Shown here piece by piece: positions 16,501 to 24,986 of a DNA stretch of 59,253 nucleotides. A model generated the notes under the pieces. The model did no database searches. It was not told where the DNA came from and worked only from the letters and a program-made list of their open reading frames with translations. The stretch spans positions 1 through 59,253 of the forward strand of contig NZ_JBGUAX010000014.1 in NCBI RefSeq assembly GCF_041821065.1, read 5' to 3'. This stretch comes from Egicoccus sp. AB-alg2. Lineage in GTDB: Bacteria; Actinomycetota; Nitriliruptoria; Nitriliruptorales; Nitriliruptoraceae. Numbering within the stretch: position 1 is the stretch's first letter; every line of letters starts with the position of its first letter. The position numbers and the translations under genes were made by a program.

Positions 16501-17828
16501 GCGCGCTCCTCCCCGTCCGCCTCGTCGTCACCCGACGCATCGTCGCCCTCGCGCTGGTCGAAGTCGGCGCTCTGCCCCGGCGTGCCCTGGTAGGGGGCGT
16601 CCTCGTCGGCGCCCTCGGTGTCGTGCTCGCCGGGCACGGTCTGGTCGGGCGCCACGGGCGTGACCGGGCTGCGGGCCTGGGTGTCCGGGGCCTCGGACGT
16701 CTCGCCGGCGTCGGCCGGGTCTCCCTCGCGGCCGGCCGGCTCACCGGGGACGGCCTCGTCGCCCGGCGCGGACGGCTCGTCGGTGCCCCGTGCGCCGGGG
16801 ACCGGCCCGTCGGTGCCCTCGGCATCCGAGTCGTTGCCCCAGGAGGCGTCGCCCTCGGGCCGCGCCTCGGAGGTCGCGGCCTCGGGGAACTCGTCCTCGC
16901 CCGGCGCGACCGCCCCACCGGCGGCCTCGGCCACCTCGGCGTCGGCCTCCCCGGCGTCCGCGGCGGCGGCACGCTCGGCGGCCTTGCGGGCACGGGCCTC
17001 GGCGGCCGCCTTGCGCTTGGACTCGGCGCGCACGCGGGCCTCGGACTTGACGTCCTCGTGCTGCTCCTGGGCGTGCTCGGCATCCCCCGCCATCACCGCG
17101 CCGCTGTCGGGCGCGAGCTCGGCGTCGGTGCCGAGCGCCTCCTCGATCTCCTCGCCCTCGCGGGTGGCGGGGTCGGCGACGGGCTGCGGGTTGGCGAGCT
17201 TGGCCTGCTCGGCCATCGCCTTGTCGAGCTCGTACGGGCCGGGGGCGTCACCGAGCTGCGGCTCGCGCTCGATGACGTTGCCCTCCTCGTCGAGCTCGGC
17301 CGGCTCCTTGACCCCGGGCCACGGCTTGACGACCCGCGAGGCGAGCGGGAAGTCCTTGCGCAGCGGCCAGCCCTCGAAGGTCTCGATCGTGAAGATCCGC
17401 GGCTCGAGGCTCGGGTGGTCCGGGAACTCGATCCCGAACATGTCCCAGCACTCGCGCTCGTGCCAGTTGGCGCCGCGGTAGACGTCCGTCAAGGACGGGC
17501 AGGTCGGTGCCTCGCGCCCGCCCGGGCAGCGGGTACGCAGCGCGACGCGGTTGCCCGTGGACGTCGAGTACAGGATCGCGATGACGTCGAAGCCCTCGTC
17601 GCGGGCGTCGACGCCGAACAGGCAATCGAAGAAGTCGTAGGCCAGGACCCGCTCGTCGCGGCAGATCCGTGCGACGTCGGCGAAGTGCTCGTTGGCGACG
17701 TGCAGCGTGAACGTGCCGTACTCCACGGTCGTGCCCACGACCGCGGCGTCACCGGCCTTGGCCCGGACGAGCTCGGCCGTCTCCTCTGGCGTGAGCGCCT
17801 GATCCCTGCGCGCGAGAACTTCCGACAC
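16497..17828 (-). CDS. nuoC: NADH-quinone oxidoreductase subunit C with long disordered tail
   Basis: A 443-residue protein against a usual length of about 180-230. Residues 1-190 are the 30-kDa/NuoC domain, with NWHERECWDMFGIEFPDHP and GWPLRKDFPL. After residue 200 comes a low-complexity tail: an acidic segment, an Ala/Arg/Lys-rich helical stretch (about 262-295), then about 150 residues rich in Asp, Glu, Gly, Pro and Ser. The GTG start lies 7 nt after nuoB and the stop overlaps nuoD. The tail is absent from the paralogue at 39783-40475. Confidence 0.92.
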   Translation of the reverse strand: MSEVLARRDQALTPEETAELVRAKAGDAAVVGTTVEYGTFTLHVANEHFADVARICRDERVLAYDFFDCLFGVDARDEGFDVIAILYSTSTGNRVALRTRCPGGREAPTCPSLTDVYRGANWHERECWDMFGIEFPDHPSLEPRIFTIETFEGWPLRKDFPLASRVVKPWPGVKEPAELDEEGNVIEREPQLGDAPGPYELDKAMAEQAKLANPQPVADPATREGEEIEEALGTDAELAPDSGAVMAGDAEHAQEQHEDVKSEARVRAESKRKAAAEARARKAAERAAAADAGEADAEVAEAAGGAVAPGEDEFPEAATSEARPEGDASWGNDSDAEGTDGPVPGARGTDEPSAPGDEAVPGEPAGREGDPADAGETSEAPDTQARSPVTPVAPDQTVPGEHDTEGADEDAPYQGTPGQSADFDQREGDDASGDDEADGEERA

Positions 17829-17835
17829 GGTGTTC

Positions 17836-18387
17836 CTAGCCCTCCGCGGTCTGGAGCTCGGGCGCGATGTCCGGGCCGTCGTGGCGCACCACGATCGGGT
17901 CCCGACGACGCTGGGCCATGCGGTCCTTCAGGCTCTCGCCCTGGATGCGGTTCTGCAGCGCCACGATGCCGTCGAGCAGCGCCTCCGGGCGCGGCGGGCA
18001 ACCGGGGACGTACACGTCGACCGGCAGGATCTGGTCAACGCCCTTGGTCACCGAGTAGCTGTCCCAGTACGGGCCGCCGCAGTTCGAGCAGCTCCCGAAC
18101 GAGATGACGTACTTCGGCTCGGGCATCTCCTCGTAGAGACGTCGCAGCGCCGGGGCCATCTTGTCCGTCAGCGTGCCGGAGACCACGAGCAGGTCGGCCT
18201 GACGGGGCGCGTGCGCGAACGGGATCACACCGAGACGGATGAAGTCGTGCCGTGACCCGGAGGCCGCGATGAACTCGATGGCGCAGCAGGCGAGGCCGAA
18301 GTTGAAGCACCACAGCGAGTACTTGCGGCCCCAGTTGAAGACGTACTTGACGGGCTTCGGAAGCTCGACCTGGTCGACTACTCCCAC
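17836..18387 (-). CDS. nuoB: NADH-quinone oxidoreductase subunit B, first operon
   Basis: A 183-residue PSST-type subunit holding cluster N2, the last iron-sulfur cluster before quinone. The ligands are the tandem cysteines in GLACCAIEF, a Cys in FGSCSNCGG and the Cys in VPGCPPRPE. The GTG at 18387 overlaps nuoA by 10 nt. The C-terminal 25 residues are Arg/Asp-rich and vary from the paralogue. Confidence 0.95.
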   Translation of the reverse strand: MGVVDQVELPKPVKYVFNWGRKYSLWCFNFGLACCAIEFIAASGSRHDFIRLGVIPFAHAPRQADLLVVSGTLTDKMAPALRRLYEEMPEPKYVISFGSCSNCGGPYWDSYSVTKGVDQILPVDVYVPGCPPRPEALLDGIVALQNRIQGESLKDRMAQRRRDPIVVRHDGPDIAPELQTAEG

Positions 18388-18761
18388 TTGAGCACCCCCT
18401 TCTTCCAGGCGTACATCAGGCCCTCGAGGAGCGTGGCGATGAACAGGAACATCGCGACGAGGGCGTACAACGCCGAGGGGGTCGTGGTCCCGTCGAGGTC
18501 ACCGATGACCACGGCCCACGGGAACAGGAAGATCGCCTCGACGTCGAAGATGACGAACAGAAACGCGAACACGTAGTAGCGGATGTTCATCTGGGACCAC
18601 CCGGTCCCGACCGCCTCGACTCCACACTCGTAGGTGGTGAGCTTGAGCGGGCTGGGCACGGCGGGGCGCATCAGCCGGTTGCCCAGCATGATGATCGCGT
18701 ACAGGACGCACCCGACGATCACGAGGATCGCGAAGGCCCCGTACTGCTCGGTGAAGCTCAC
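18378..18761 (-). CDS. nuoA: NADH-quinone oxidoreductase subunit A, first operon
   Basis: A 127-residue, three-helix subunit and the first gene of the EFG-less operon. [11 protein letters not shown] gives the conserved loop Cys and [15 protein letters not shown] is the typical NuoA helix. The GTG at 18761 is preceded by a strong AGAGGAGG ribosome site. A longer upstream reading has no homology. Confidence 0.95.
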   Translation of the reverse strand: MSFTEQYGAFAILVIVGCVLYAIIMLGNRLMRPAVPSPLKLTTYECGVEAVGTGWSQMNIRYYVFAFLFVIFDVEAIFLFPWAVVIGDLDGTTTPSALYALVAMFLFIATLLEGLMYAWKKGVLKWE

Positions 18762-18956
18762 CCCGGTCCTCCTCTGAGGGTATCCCCGGCGTACCGGCCG
18801 ACGTTCCGCCACATGATGGTTCGGTTCCGCTTCCTCGTCACACCCCAGGCCCTGTCGTGCAGGCCCGTCGCGCGAAGGCAGCGACTCCCTGGCGCGCGCG
18901 TACTGCCCCTGGCGACCCGGATCGTGCGTGGGCCGCTCGGGGTGGAACGCGCGCCG

Positions 18957-18977
18957 GCGACCCGTGAGACGGGTCGC
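18957..18977. other. Perfect 9-bp hairpin at the predicted nuo transcript 5' end
   Basis: GCGACCCGT (18957-18965), loop GAG, ACGGGTCGC (18969-18977). On the minus strand it begins at about the predicted transcription start, so it would form a 5'-terminal stem-loop, or act as an operator in DNA form. Confidence 0.45.
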
Positions 18978-18984
18978 GGCCGGG

Positions 18985-19014
18985 ATGCTAGCAACCGCCC
19001 GGACACCGACCCAA
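18985..19014 (-). promoter_or_regulatory. Candidate promoter for the first nuo operon
   Basis: Minus-strand TTGGGT (19009-19014), an 18-nt spacer and TAGCAT (18985-18990) fit a housekeeping-sigma promoter of the TTGnnn/TAnnnT kind. The start would be near 18977, leaving a 5' leader of roughly 215 nt before nuoA. Confidence 0.4.
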
Positions 19015-19071
19015 CGGGCGGGTGGCGGCGCACGCTGTCCGCGACGACGGCGGGACGCCTGCCCCACGACG

Positions 19072-19677
19072 TCACCAGGAGCGCCCGAACCAGACCGCCT
19101 CGCCGGTGGTCTCCAGGGGCATGAACCCGAGCCGGCGGTAGAAGGCCTGGGCGCCGAGATTGGACGCCGCGACACCGAGGTGGACACCAGGCGCGCCGGC
19201 CGCGGCCACCTCGGCGCAGAAGCGTTCGACCAGGGCGCGGCCGAGCCCCTGCCCCTGCGCTTCGGGCAGCAGGTCGACGTGCAGGTGGGCCGGGTACGCG
19301 TCCGTCCACGGGGTGCGCATCACCTCGGGGTGGTGGAGTTGGTGGACCAGCACCTCGTAGCGGCTGCCGGGGCGTGCGACCGGCGCCGGGTGCCGCGCCG
19401 CGGCCGTCGGCAGCCACCGCTCGCGCCACTCGGCGACGAAGGCGTCGGTGTCCGCCGTGCCCAGCACGTAGCCGACGGCGCGCCCGCGCCCGCGGTCGTC
19501 CGCGACGAAGGCGAAGTGCGGCGCGAGGCGCAGGTACGGCTCGGCGTACACGTCCGGCAGGATGCCGTCGTCGGCCAGCGTGCCCGTGGCGTCCTCGCCG
19601 TCGGCACCCGTCCGGATGCAGACGTCGCGGACGTCGGCGAGGTCGTCGAGGCTCGCCGCGCGCACGCGCACGGTCAC
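19072..19677 (-). CDS. GNAT-family N-acetyltransferase
   Basis: A 201-residue single GNAT domain. The acetyl-CoA-binding loop is [18 protein letters not shown] (about residues 137-154), and a late [19 protein letters not shown] block is typical. The N-terminal [16 protein letters not shown] start is that of GCN5-like enzymes, with a layout similar to bacterial OGA-C-terminal-like acetyltransferases. The acyl acceptor is unknown. The GTG at 19677 overlaps the ung stop (GTGA), so it is co-translated with the DNA-repair gene. Confidence 0.85.
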   Translation of the reverse strand: MTVRVRAASLDDLADVRDVCIRTGADGEDATGTLADDGILPDVYAEPYLRLAPHFAFVADDRGRGRAVGYVLGTADTDAFVAEWRERWLPTAAARHPAPVARPGSRYEVLVHQLHHPEVMRTPWTDAYPAHLHVDLLPEAQGQGLGRALVERFCAEVAAAGAPGVHLGVAASNLGAQAFYRRLGFMPLETTGEAVWFGRSW

Positions 19678-20357
19678 GGCAGCCGCCAGTCCACCGGGGC
19701 GGCGCCCTGCGCGGCCAGCGAGGCGTTGACCCGGCTGAAGGGCCGCGAGCCGAAGAAGCCGCTGCGGGCAGACAGCGGGCTCGGATGCGCCGACTCCACC
19801 CGCGGGACCGCGCCGAGGCGCGGCGCCAGCGACCGGGCGTCGCGTCCCCACAGCACCGCGACCAGCGGGCCACCGCGGGCAACCAGTGCGTCGATCACCG
19901 CGTCGGTGACCTCCTCCCAACCCTTGCCGCGATGCGACGCCGGCGCGCCGGGCGCCACCGTCAGGCAGCGGTTCAGCAGTAACACGCCCTGCTCCACCCA
20001 GGGCGTCAGGTCGCCGTTGCCCGGCTCCGGGTGGCCGAGGTCCTCCCGGTACTCGCGGAAGATGTTGCGCAGCGAGGCCGGCAGCGGCGTGACGTCGGCC
20101 GCGACGGAGAAGCACAGCCCGATCGGGTGGCCCGGCGTCGGGTACGGGTCCTGGCCGACCAGCAGCACCTTCACCGCGTCGAACGGCTGCTGGAACGCGG
20201 CGAAGACCTGCTCGCCGCGCGGCAGGAAGCGGCGGCCCGCCGCCTGCTCGGCGCGCAGGAAGTCGCCCATGGCCCGGATGCGGTCGTGGACGGGGGCGAG
20301 CGCCTCGGCCCAGCCGGGACCGAACACTCGGGACAGCGGCGGTGCGGTCGTCGTCAT
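19674..20357 (-). CDS. ung: Uracil-DNA glycosylase (family 1)
   Basis: A 227-residue enzyme that removes uracil from DNA. The catalytic block [17 protein letters not shown] carries the active-site Asp. [13 protein letters not shown] is the DNA-intercalation loop, and [12 protein letters not shown] and AVLWGRDA are also standard. The ATG at 20357 starts the protein close to the first conserved region. It is followed by the overlapping GNAT gene. Confidence 0.95.
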   Translation of the reverse strand: MTTTAPPLSRVFGPGWAEALAPVHDRIRAMGDFLRAEQAAGRRFLPRGEQVFAAFQQPFDAVKVLLVGQDPYPTPGHPIGLCFSVAADVTPLPASLRNIFREYREDLGHPEPGNGDLTPWVEQGVLLLNRCLTVAPGAPASHRGKGWEEVTDAVIDALVARGGPLVAVLWGRDARSLAPRLGAVPRVESAHPSPLSARSGFFGSRPFSRVNASLAAQGAAPVDWRLP

Positions 20358-20494
20358 CGCGGCGCCGGACCCTAGCGCCGGCCCGCCGGCCCCGCGACGG
20401 CGCCCCGGTCGCGCGGGGGCGCAAGGGTCGCGGTTGACCGCCGCCCCGCACCCGGCCGGCGCGACCGTTGCCGGCAGACGCGACCGGACGGCGG

Positions 20495-21964
20495 CTACAG
20501 CCAGCCGGCAGAGCCGGGACGGAGGTTCTGGTAGACGTGCTTGGTCTCCGTGTACTCCTCGAAGCCGGCGACGCCGAGCTCGCGGCCGAAGCCGGACTGC
20601 TTGTAACCGCCCCACTCGGCCTGTGGGAAGTACGGGTGGAAGTCGTTGATCCACACCGTGCCGCACCGCAGGGCGTTGGCGACGCGCTGGGCACGGGAGA
20701 CATCGTCGGTCCAGACGGCAGCCGCCAGCCCGTAGATGGTGTCGTTGGCCAGTGCGACCGCCTGCTCCTCGTCGCGGAAGCGCTCGACGGTCAGCACCGG
20801 CCCGAAGACCTCCTCCTGCACGATGCGCATCTTGCTCGTGCAGTCGGTGAAGACCGTGGGCAGGTAGTAGAACCCGTCGGCGAGTGCGGGGTCGTCGGGC
20901 CGGGACCCGCCGGCGGCGAGGTTGGCGCCCTCCTCGAGCCCGATGGCGACGTAGGACTCCACCTTGTCGCGGTGCTCGGCGGAGATCAGCGGCCCGGAGC
21001 GCACGCCGTCGACGAAGCCGTCACCGAGCGTGATCTCCGGCAGCCGGTCGACGATGCGCTGCACCAGCGCGTCGTGGACCTCGTCCTGGACCAGCAGCCG
21101 CGCGCCCGCCGAGCAGACCTGCCCGGCGTGCAGGAACACGGCGGTCAGCGCGTGGTCGGCGGCGACGTCGAGGTCCACGTCGGCGAAGACGATGTTCGGG
21201 TTCTTCCCGCCGAGCTCCAGCGCGATCTTCTTCACCGTGGCGGCGGCCTCGGCCATGATCCGCCGTCCCGTGGCCACGCCACCGGTGAACGACACGAGGT
21301 CGACGGCCGGGTGGCTGGTCAGCGGCTGGCCGACGGCGGCACCGGCACCCAGGACGAGGTTGACGACGCCGGGCGGCAGGTCGAGGTGCTCGTCGATCAG
21401 CTCCACGAGGTAGAGGGTCGTGAGCGGCGTCTGCTCGCTCGGCTTGACCACCACGGTGTTGCCGGCGGCCAGCGCGGGCGCGAGCTTCCACGACGCCTGC
21501 AGCAGCGGATAGTTCCATGGCGAGATCTGGGTGCAGACCCCGACCGGCTCGCGCTGCACCCGGCTGACGACGTCCGGGGAGGGTGCGTCCACCACGCGGC
21601 CGCCGTGCGCGTCGGCAACGCCGGCGTAGTAGTGGAACACCGAGGCGATGTCGTGCATGTCGGTGACGCTGTCGGCCAGCGGCTTGCCGGTGTCCAGCGT
21701 CTCGCGGCGGGCGAACTCGTCGAGGTGCTCCACGACCAGGTCGCCGATCGCGCGCACGACCTCGCCGCGCGCCTTGGCGGTCGTGGTCCGCCACGGGCCG
21801 GTGTCGAACGCGCGGCGGGCGGCCAGGACGGCCGTGGTCGCGTCGTCGGCGTCGCCCTCGGCCACGGTCGCGATCACGCGCTGGTCGTGCGGGCTGATGA
21901 CGTCGCGGGTGCCGCCGGCGCCGGCATCGGTCCAGGCGCCGTCGAGATACAGCTTGGTCGTCAC
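20495..21964 (-). CDS. betB: BetB-like betaine aldehyde dehydrogenase
   Basis: A 489-residue NAD(P)-dependent aldehyde dehydrogenase, the usual BetB length. The motifs are [30 protein letters not shown] (general-base Glu), the catalytic Cys in GQVCSAGAR and [10 protein letters not shown]. It probably oxidises betaine aldehyde to glycine betaine; that assignment rests on family resemblance plus the neighbouring choline-transporter-like gene. The GTG at 21964 lies 23 nt after the transporter. No choline dehydrogenase is in the window. Confidence 0.8.
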   Translation of the reverse strand: MTTKLYLDGAWTDAGAGGTRDVISPHDQRVIATVAEGDADDATTAVLAARRAFDTGPWRTTTAKARGEVVRAIGDLVVEHLDEFARRETLDTGKPLADSVTDMHDIASVFHYYAGVADAHGGRVVDAPSPDVVSRVQREPVGVCTQISPWNYPLLQASWKLAPALAAGNTVVVKPSEQTPLTTLYLVELIDEHLDLPPGVVNLVLGAGAAVGQPLTSHPAVDLVSFTGGVATGRRIMAEAAATVKKIALELGGKNPNIVFADVDLDVAADHALTAVFLHAGQVCSAGARLLVQDEVHDALVQRIVDRLPEITLGDGFVDGVRSGPLISAEHRDKVESYVAIGLEEGANLAAGGSRPDDPALADGFYYLPTVFTDCTSKMRIVQEEVFGPVLTVERFRDEEQAVALANDTIYGLAAAVWTDDVSRAQRVANALRCGTVWINDFHPYFPQAEWGGYKQSGFGRELGVAGFEEYTETKHVYQNLRPGSAGWL

Positions 21965-21987
21965 GTCGTTCGCTCCTGTGGGGAGGG

Positions 21988-23664
21988 TCAGCCGCGGGCC
22001 TCGGCGATGGCGCGGCGCTCCGGCGACTCCGGTTCGAGCGCCCGCATGGCGACCGGCGGGCTGATGCCGGCCGTCAGCTTGGACACCACCAGGATGGTCG
22101 CGAAGCCGGACACCATCGCAAAGGTCCGGAAGGGCCAGAGGACCACACCGTCCTCGATCCAGGGGTAGGGGAGCCACACCGGCAGGCCGAGCGTGGGGTC
22201 GCCGCCGCCCAAGCGCAACACCGCGGCGACGACGAAGCCGGCGATCGCACCGGCACGGTTGGCGAAGGGGACGAACAGCGCACAGACCAGCAGCGGGAAC
22301 ACCAGCACGTACACGAAGTCGGAGCCGAGGAACCACAGCGCGTACACACTCTGCACGTTCAGGGCGATCAGCGTGCCGGTCACGCCGAGGATGACGATCA
22401 TCCGCTTGATGACCTTCTGCACCTGGGCGTCGCTGGCCTGCGGCCGGAAGAGGCGGCGATAGACGTTCCAGCCGCTCATGGTCGATGCGGACAGGATCGA
22501 GGAGTCCACCGAGGACATCACGGCCGCCGCGATCGCCCCGAGACCGATGGCGCCGACGATGCCAGGGACGAGGTAGCGCAGCACGTAGGGCAGGGCCAGG
22601 GCGGGCGTCTCCAGGTCCGAGGCGCCCGCGGCGGCGAAGTCGGCCTGGTTGGCGACGATGCCGAGCAGGGCGGCCGGCACGGCGATGAAGATGGCGAGCA
22701 GGCCGGCACCGATCGACAGCCACCGCGCCGTCTTCGGGTCCTTCGCCGACAGCACACGCTGGAAGTAGACCTGCCAGGCGATGCCGCCGAACACCAGCAG
22801 CAGGCCGAAGTCGATCCAGTTCCAGAAGTACGGTCCCCAGTCCGGGTGGTCCCAGGCGCCCGCGGGCGGGAACAGTCCGGCGTAGGTACCCATCGCGTCG
22901 CGGTAGCCGTCCATCATCGTGTCGTAGCCGCCGACGGCGCCGAGGCCGAAGGGCAGCACCAGTGCCAGCCCGATCGCGATGATGCCGATCTGGGCCACGT
23001 CGGTGTAGGCCACGGACCACATCCCCCCGACGACCGTGTAGGCGATCGCGATCGCCGCCGACAGCAGGATCGCGGGCACGAAGTCGATGCCCAGCAGGGT
23101 GCCGAAGGTGGTGCCCAACGCCGTCAGGATCGCGCCGGTCCAGAACAGCTCCGCCGCCAGGGCCGGCAGGAACGACGCGCCGGCGAGGTTCTTGCCGAAC
23201 CGCACGTCGATGGGGTCGACCATCGTGAAGAACTCGAGCCGGCGCATCTTCGGGGCGAACCAGATCCCGCCGATGATGAGGCTGAGCGCGTAGCCCCACG
23301 GCGCCTGCACCCACGCGAGCCCGTCCGAGTAGGCGTACTCCGCGGTGCCGTTGACGTAGCCACCGTCGACCCAGGTCGCCGTCATGGTGAAGACGGCGAT
23401 CGTCAACGGCAGCCCGCGGCCGGCGACCATCGTGTCGGCCAGCGACTCGGTCTGCCGTGACGCCACGAACGCGCCGAGGTAGTAGAAGACGCCGTAGAAG
23501 ACGAACATCGACACGACGCCGCCCCATTGCACGTCGGCGTCGGTCACGGCGATGTAGACGGCGCCGACCGCGACGATCACGGCGAACGTGCCGAGCTTCG
23601 CCATCGGGTTGTCGCGCACGACGGGCGGTGCGGACTCGTCGGCTCCTGGCTTGGTCGTGCTCAT
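21988..23664 (-). CDS. Sodium:solute symporter resembling high-affinity choline transporters (CHT/SLC5A7)
   Basis: A 558-residue SSS-family transporter with 13 or more hydrophobic helices. It matches the animal neuronal choline transporter in specific blocks: ATWVDGGYVNGTAE, GLAWVQAPWGYALSLI, GGMWSVAYTDVAQ, WQVYFQRVLSA and AAAVMSSVDSSILSAS. These identities are stronger than expected for a generic symporter. The likely cargo is choline or a related quaternary amine moved with sodium. The ATG at 23664 has GAGGA 4 nt upstream. It heads a two-gene unit with betB. Confidence 0.82.
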   Translation of the reverse strand: MSTTKPGADESAPPVVRDNPMAKLGTFAVIVAVGAVYIAVTDADVQWGGVVSMFVFYGVFYYLGAFVASRQTESLADTMVAGRGLPLTIAVFTMTATWVDGGYVNGTAEYAYSDGLAWVQAPWGYALSLIIGGIWFAPKMRRLEFFTMVDPIDVRFGKNLAGASFLPALAAELFWTGAILTALGTTFGTLLGIDFVPAILLSAAIAIAYTVVGGMWSVAYTDVAQIGIIAIGLALVLPFGLGAVGGYDTMMDGYRDAMGTYAGLFPPAGAWDHPDWGPYFWNWIDFGLLLVFGGIAWQVYFQRVLSAKDPKTARWLSIGAGLLAIFIAVPAALLGIVANQADFAAAGASDLETPALALPYVLRYLVPGIVGAIGLGAIAAAVMSSVDSSILSASTMSGWNVYRRLFRPQASDAQVQKVIKRMIVILGVTGTLIALNVQSVYALWFLGSDFVYVLVFPLLVCALFVPFANRAGAIAGFVVAAVLRLGGGDPTLGLPVWLPYPWIEDGVVLWPFRTFAMVSGFATILVVSKLTAGISPPVAMRALEPESPERRAIAEARG

Positions 23665-23906
23665 GCGATCCTCGCGCGGACGGGCCGCGGGCACGGCCAG
23701 GGCACGACTGGGCACCCGACCACGCGCGGCGGCGGTGGTTCGATGCGCCGAACCCCCGAACACCGGCGCGCCGCGGAGGCAAGCGGCCACCGTCCCGGCA
23801 CGGTCCGAGGACCCCTGTCCGAACGGCAACCGGGTCGGCGACTGTACGCCTGACCGACCAGGGCGCGGCGGCGGACGCGCCCGGTGTGCCCGCCCCGCCG
23901 GCGGTG

Positions 23907-24986
23907 TCAGCCCACCCGGTCGAGCGAGTACTCGGCCAGGCGGGTGAGCGCGGTCACGACCGGCCGTTCGCCGAACATCCTGAGCTCGTCGACCGCCGCG
24001 GTCACGTAGCGCGCGGCGTGCTCGCGCGAGCGGGCGAGGCTGTCGCCGGCCCGCAGCAGCTCCAGCGCACGCTCGACGTCGGCGTCGTCCAGCTCACCGT
24101 CGAGCAGCGCGGCCAGCTCGCCGTCGGGGTCCTGCGCCAACGCGTGCAGCACCGGCAGGGTGCGCACGCCCTCCTTGAGGTCCGTGCCCGGCGTCTTGCC
24201 CGACTCCTCGCTCTCGGAGGCGACGTCGAGGATGTCGTCGGACAGCTGGAAGGCCATACCGACGTTCCAGCCGTAGCGGGCCGCCGCCTCGACCTGCGCC
24301 TCGGATGCACCCGACAGCAGCGCCCCGTACCGGCAGGAGGTCTCGATCAGCGACGCCGTCTTGCCGGAGATCACCTCGAGGTAGTGCTCGAGGGTCGGCT
24401 CGAGCTGGGGCACGTCGGGCATCGCCCCGAGCGACCCCTGGACCTCGCGGATCTGGCCCTCGCACAGGCGTGCCAAGGTGCGGGCCATGATGCGGGTCAC
24501 GTCGACGCCGAGGTCGGCCGACAGGTCCGAGGCGCGCGCGAACAGGTAGTCGCCCGTGAGGATCGCGACGGTGTTGTCCCAGCGCGAGTTGGCCGACGGC
24601 GTCCCGCGCCGGGCAGGCGCCTCGTCGATGACGTCGTCGTGGTACAGCGTCGCGAGGTGCACCAGCTCGACGATCACGCCGGCGTCGACCAGCGAGCGCA
24701 GCGTGCCGTTGGCGCTCGGGCGTGTGACCGGCGTGTTGGGGCCGAGGTAGCCGGTCAGCGCGACCATCAGCGGACGGAACCGCTTGCCGCCGGCGCTGAT
24801 GAGGTAGCGGGCGACCTCGTCCACGAACGCGTTGTTGGACGACACCTGGTCGTGCAGGCGCTGCTCGACACCGTCGAGGACCTGCGCGACCGGCAGTCCG
24901 TGGGCCTCGAGCTCGTCGAGGACCGGGGCAGGGATCGACAGCCGCGCGGCGCGCGGCGGCTGTCCGGAGCGGGCCTCGGTCGTCAC
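23907..24986 (-). CDS. Polyprenyl diphosphate synthase (menaquinone side chain)
   Basis: A 359-residue trans-prenyltransferase. It has the first Asp-rich motif DDVIDEA (about residue 116), the second DDILD (about 249), GGKRFRP for substrate phosphate binding and GKTASLIETS. It extends isopentenyl units to a long all-trans chain; as the last gene of the nuo cluster it very likely makes the menaquinone tail (GrcC/HepT-like). The GTG at 24986 overlaps the nuoN stop (GTGA), so its translation is tied to complex I. Confidence 0.9.
   Translation of the reverse strand: MTTEARSGQPPRAARLSIPAPVLDELEAHGLPVAQVLDGVEQRLHDQVSSNNAFVDEVARYLISAGGKRFRPLMVALTGYLGPNTPVTRPSANGTLRSLVDAGVIVELVHLATLYHDDVIDEAPARRGTPSANSRWDNTVAILTGDYLFARASDLSADLGVDVTRIMARTLARLCEGQIREVQGSLGAMPDVPQLEPTLEHYLEVISGKTASLIETSCRYGALLSGASEAQVEAAARYGWNVGMAFQLSDDILDVASESEESGKTPGTDLKEGVRTLPVLHALAQDPDGELAALLDGELDDADVERALELLRAGDSLARSREHAARYVTAAVDELRMFGERPVVTALTRLAEYSLDRVG

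Larger units (their letters stand above)
18762..19071 (-). promoter_or_regulatory. Leader and promoter region of the first nuo operon
   Basis: A 310-bp stretch without a gene between the GNAT gene and nuoA. It holds the nuoA ribosome site (near 18770), a perfect hairpin at 18957-18977 and a candidate promoter at 18985-19014. Apart from these I see nothing in it. No Rex-like palindrome is present, unlike the menJ upstream region. Confidence 0.5.

Noticed and set aside
23665-23906. A small gene or riboswitch upstream of the choline-type transporter
   Set aside because: The open frames are Arg/Pro-rich shadows without a ribosome site, and no conserved riboswitch core was recognised.
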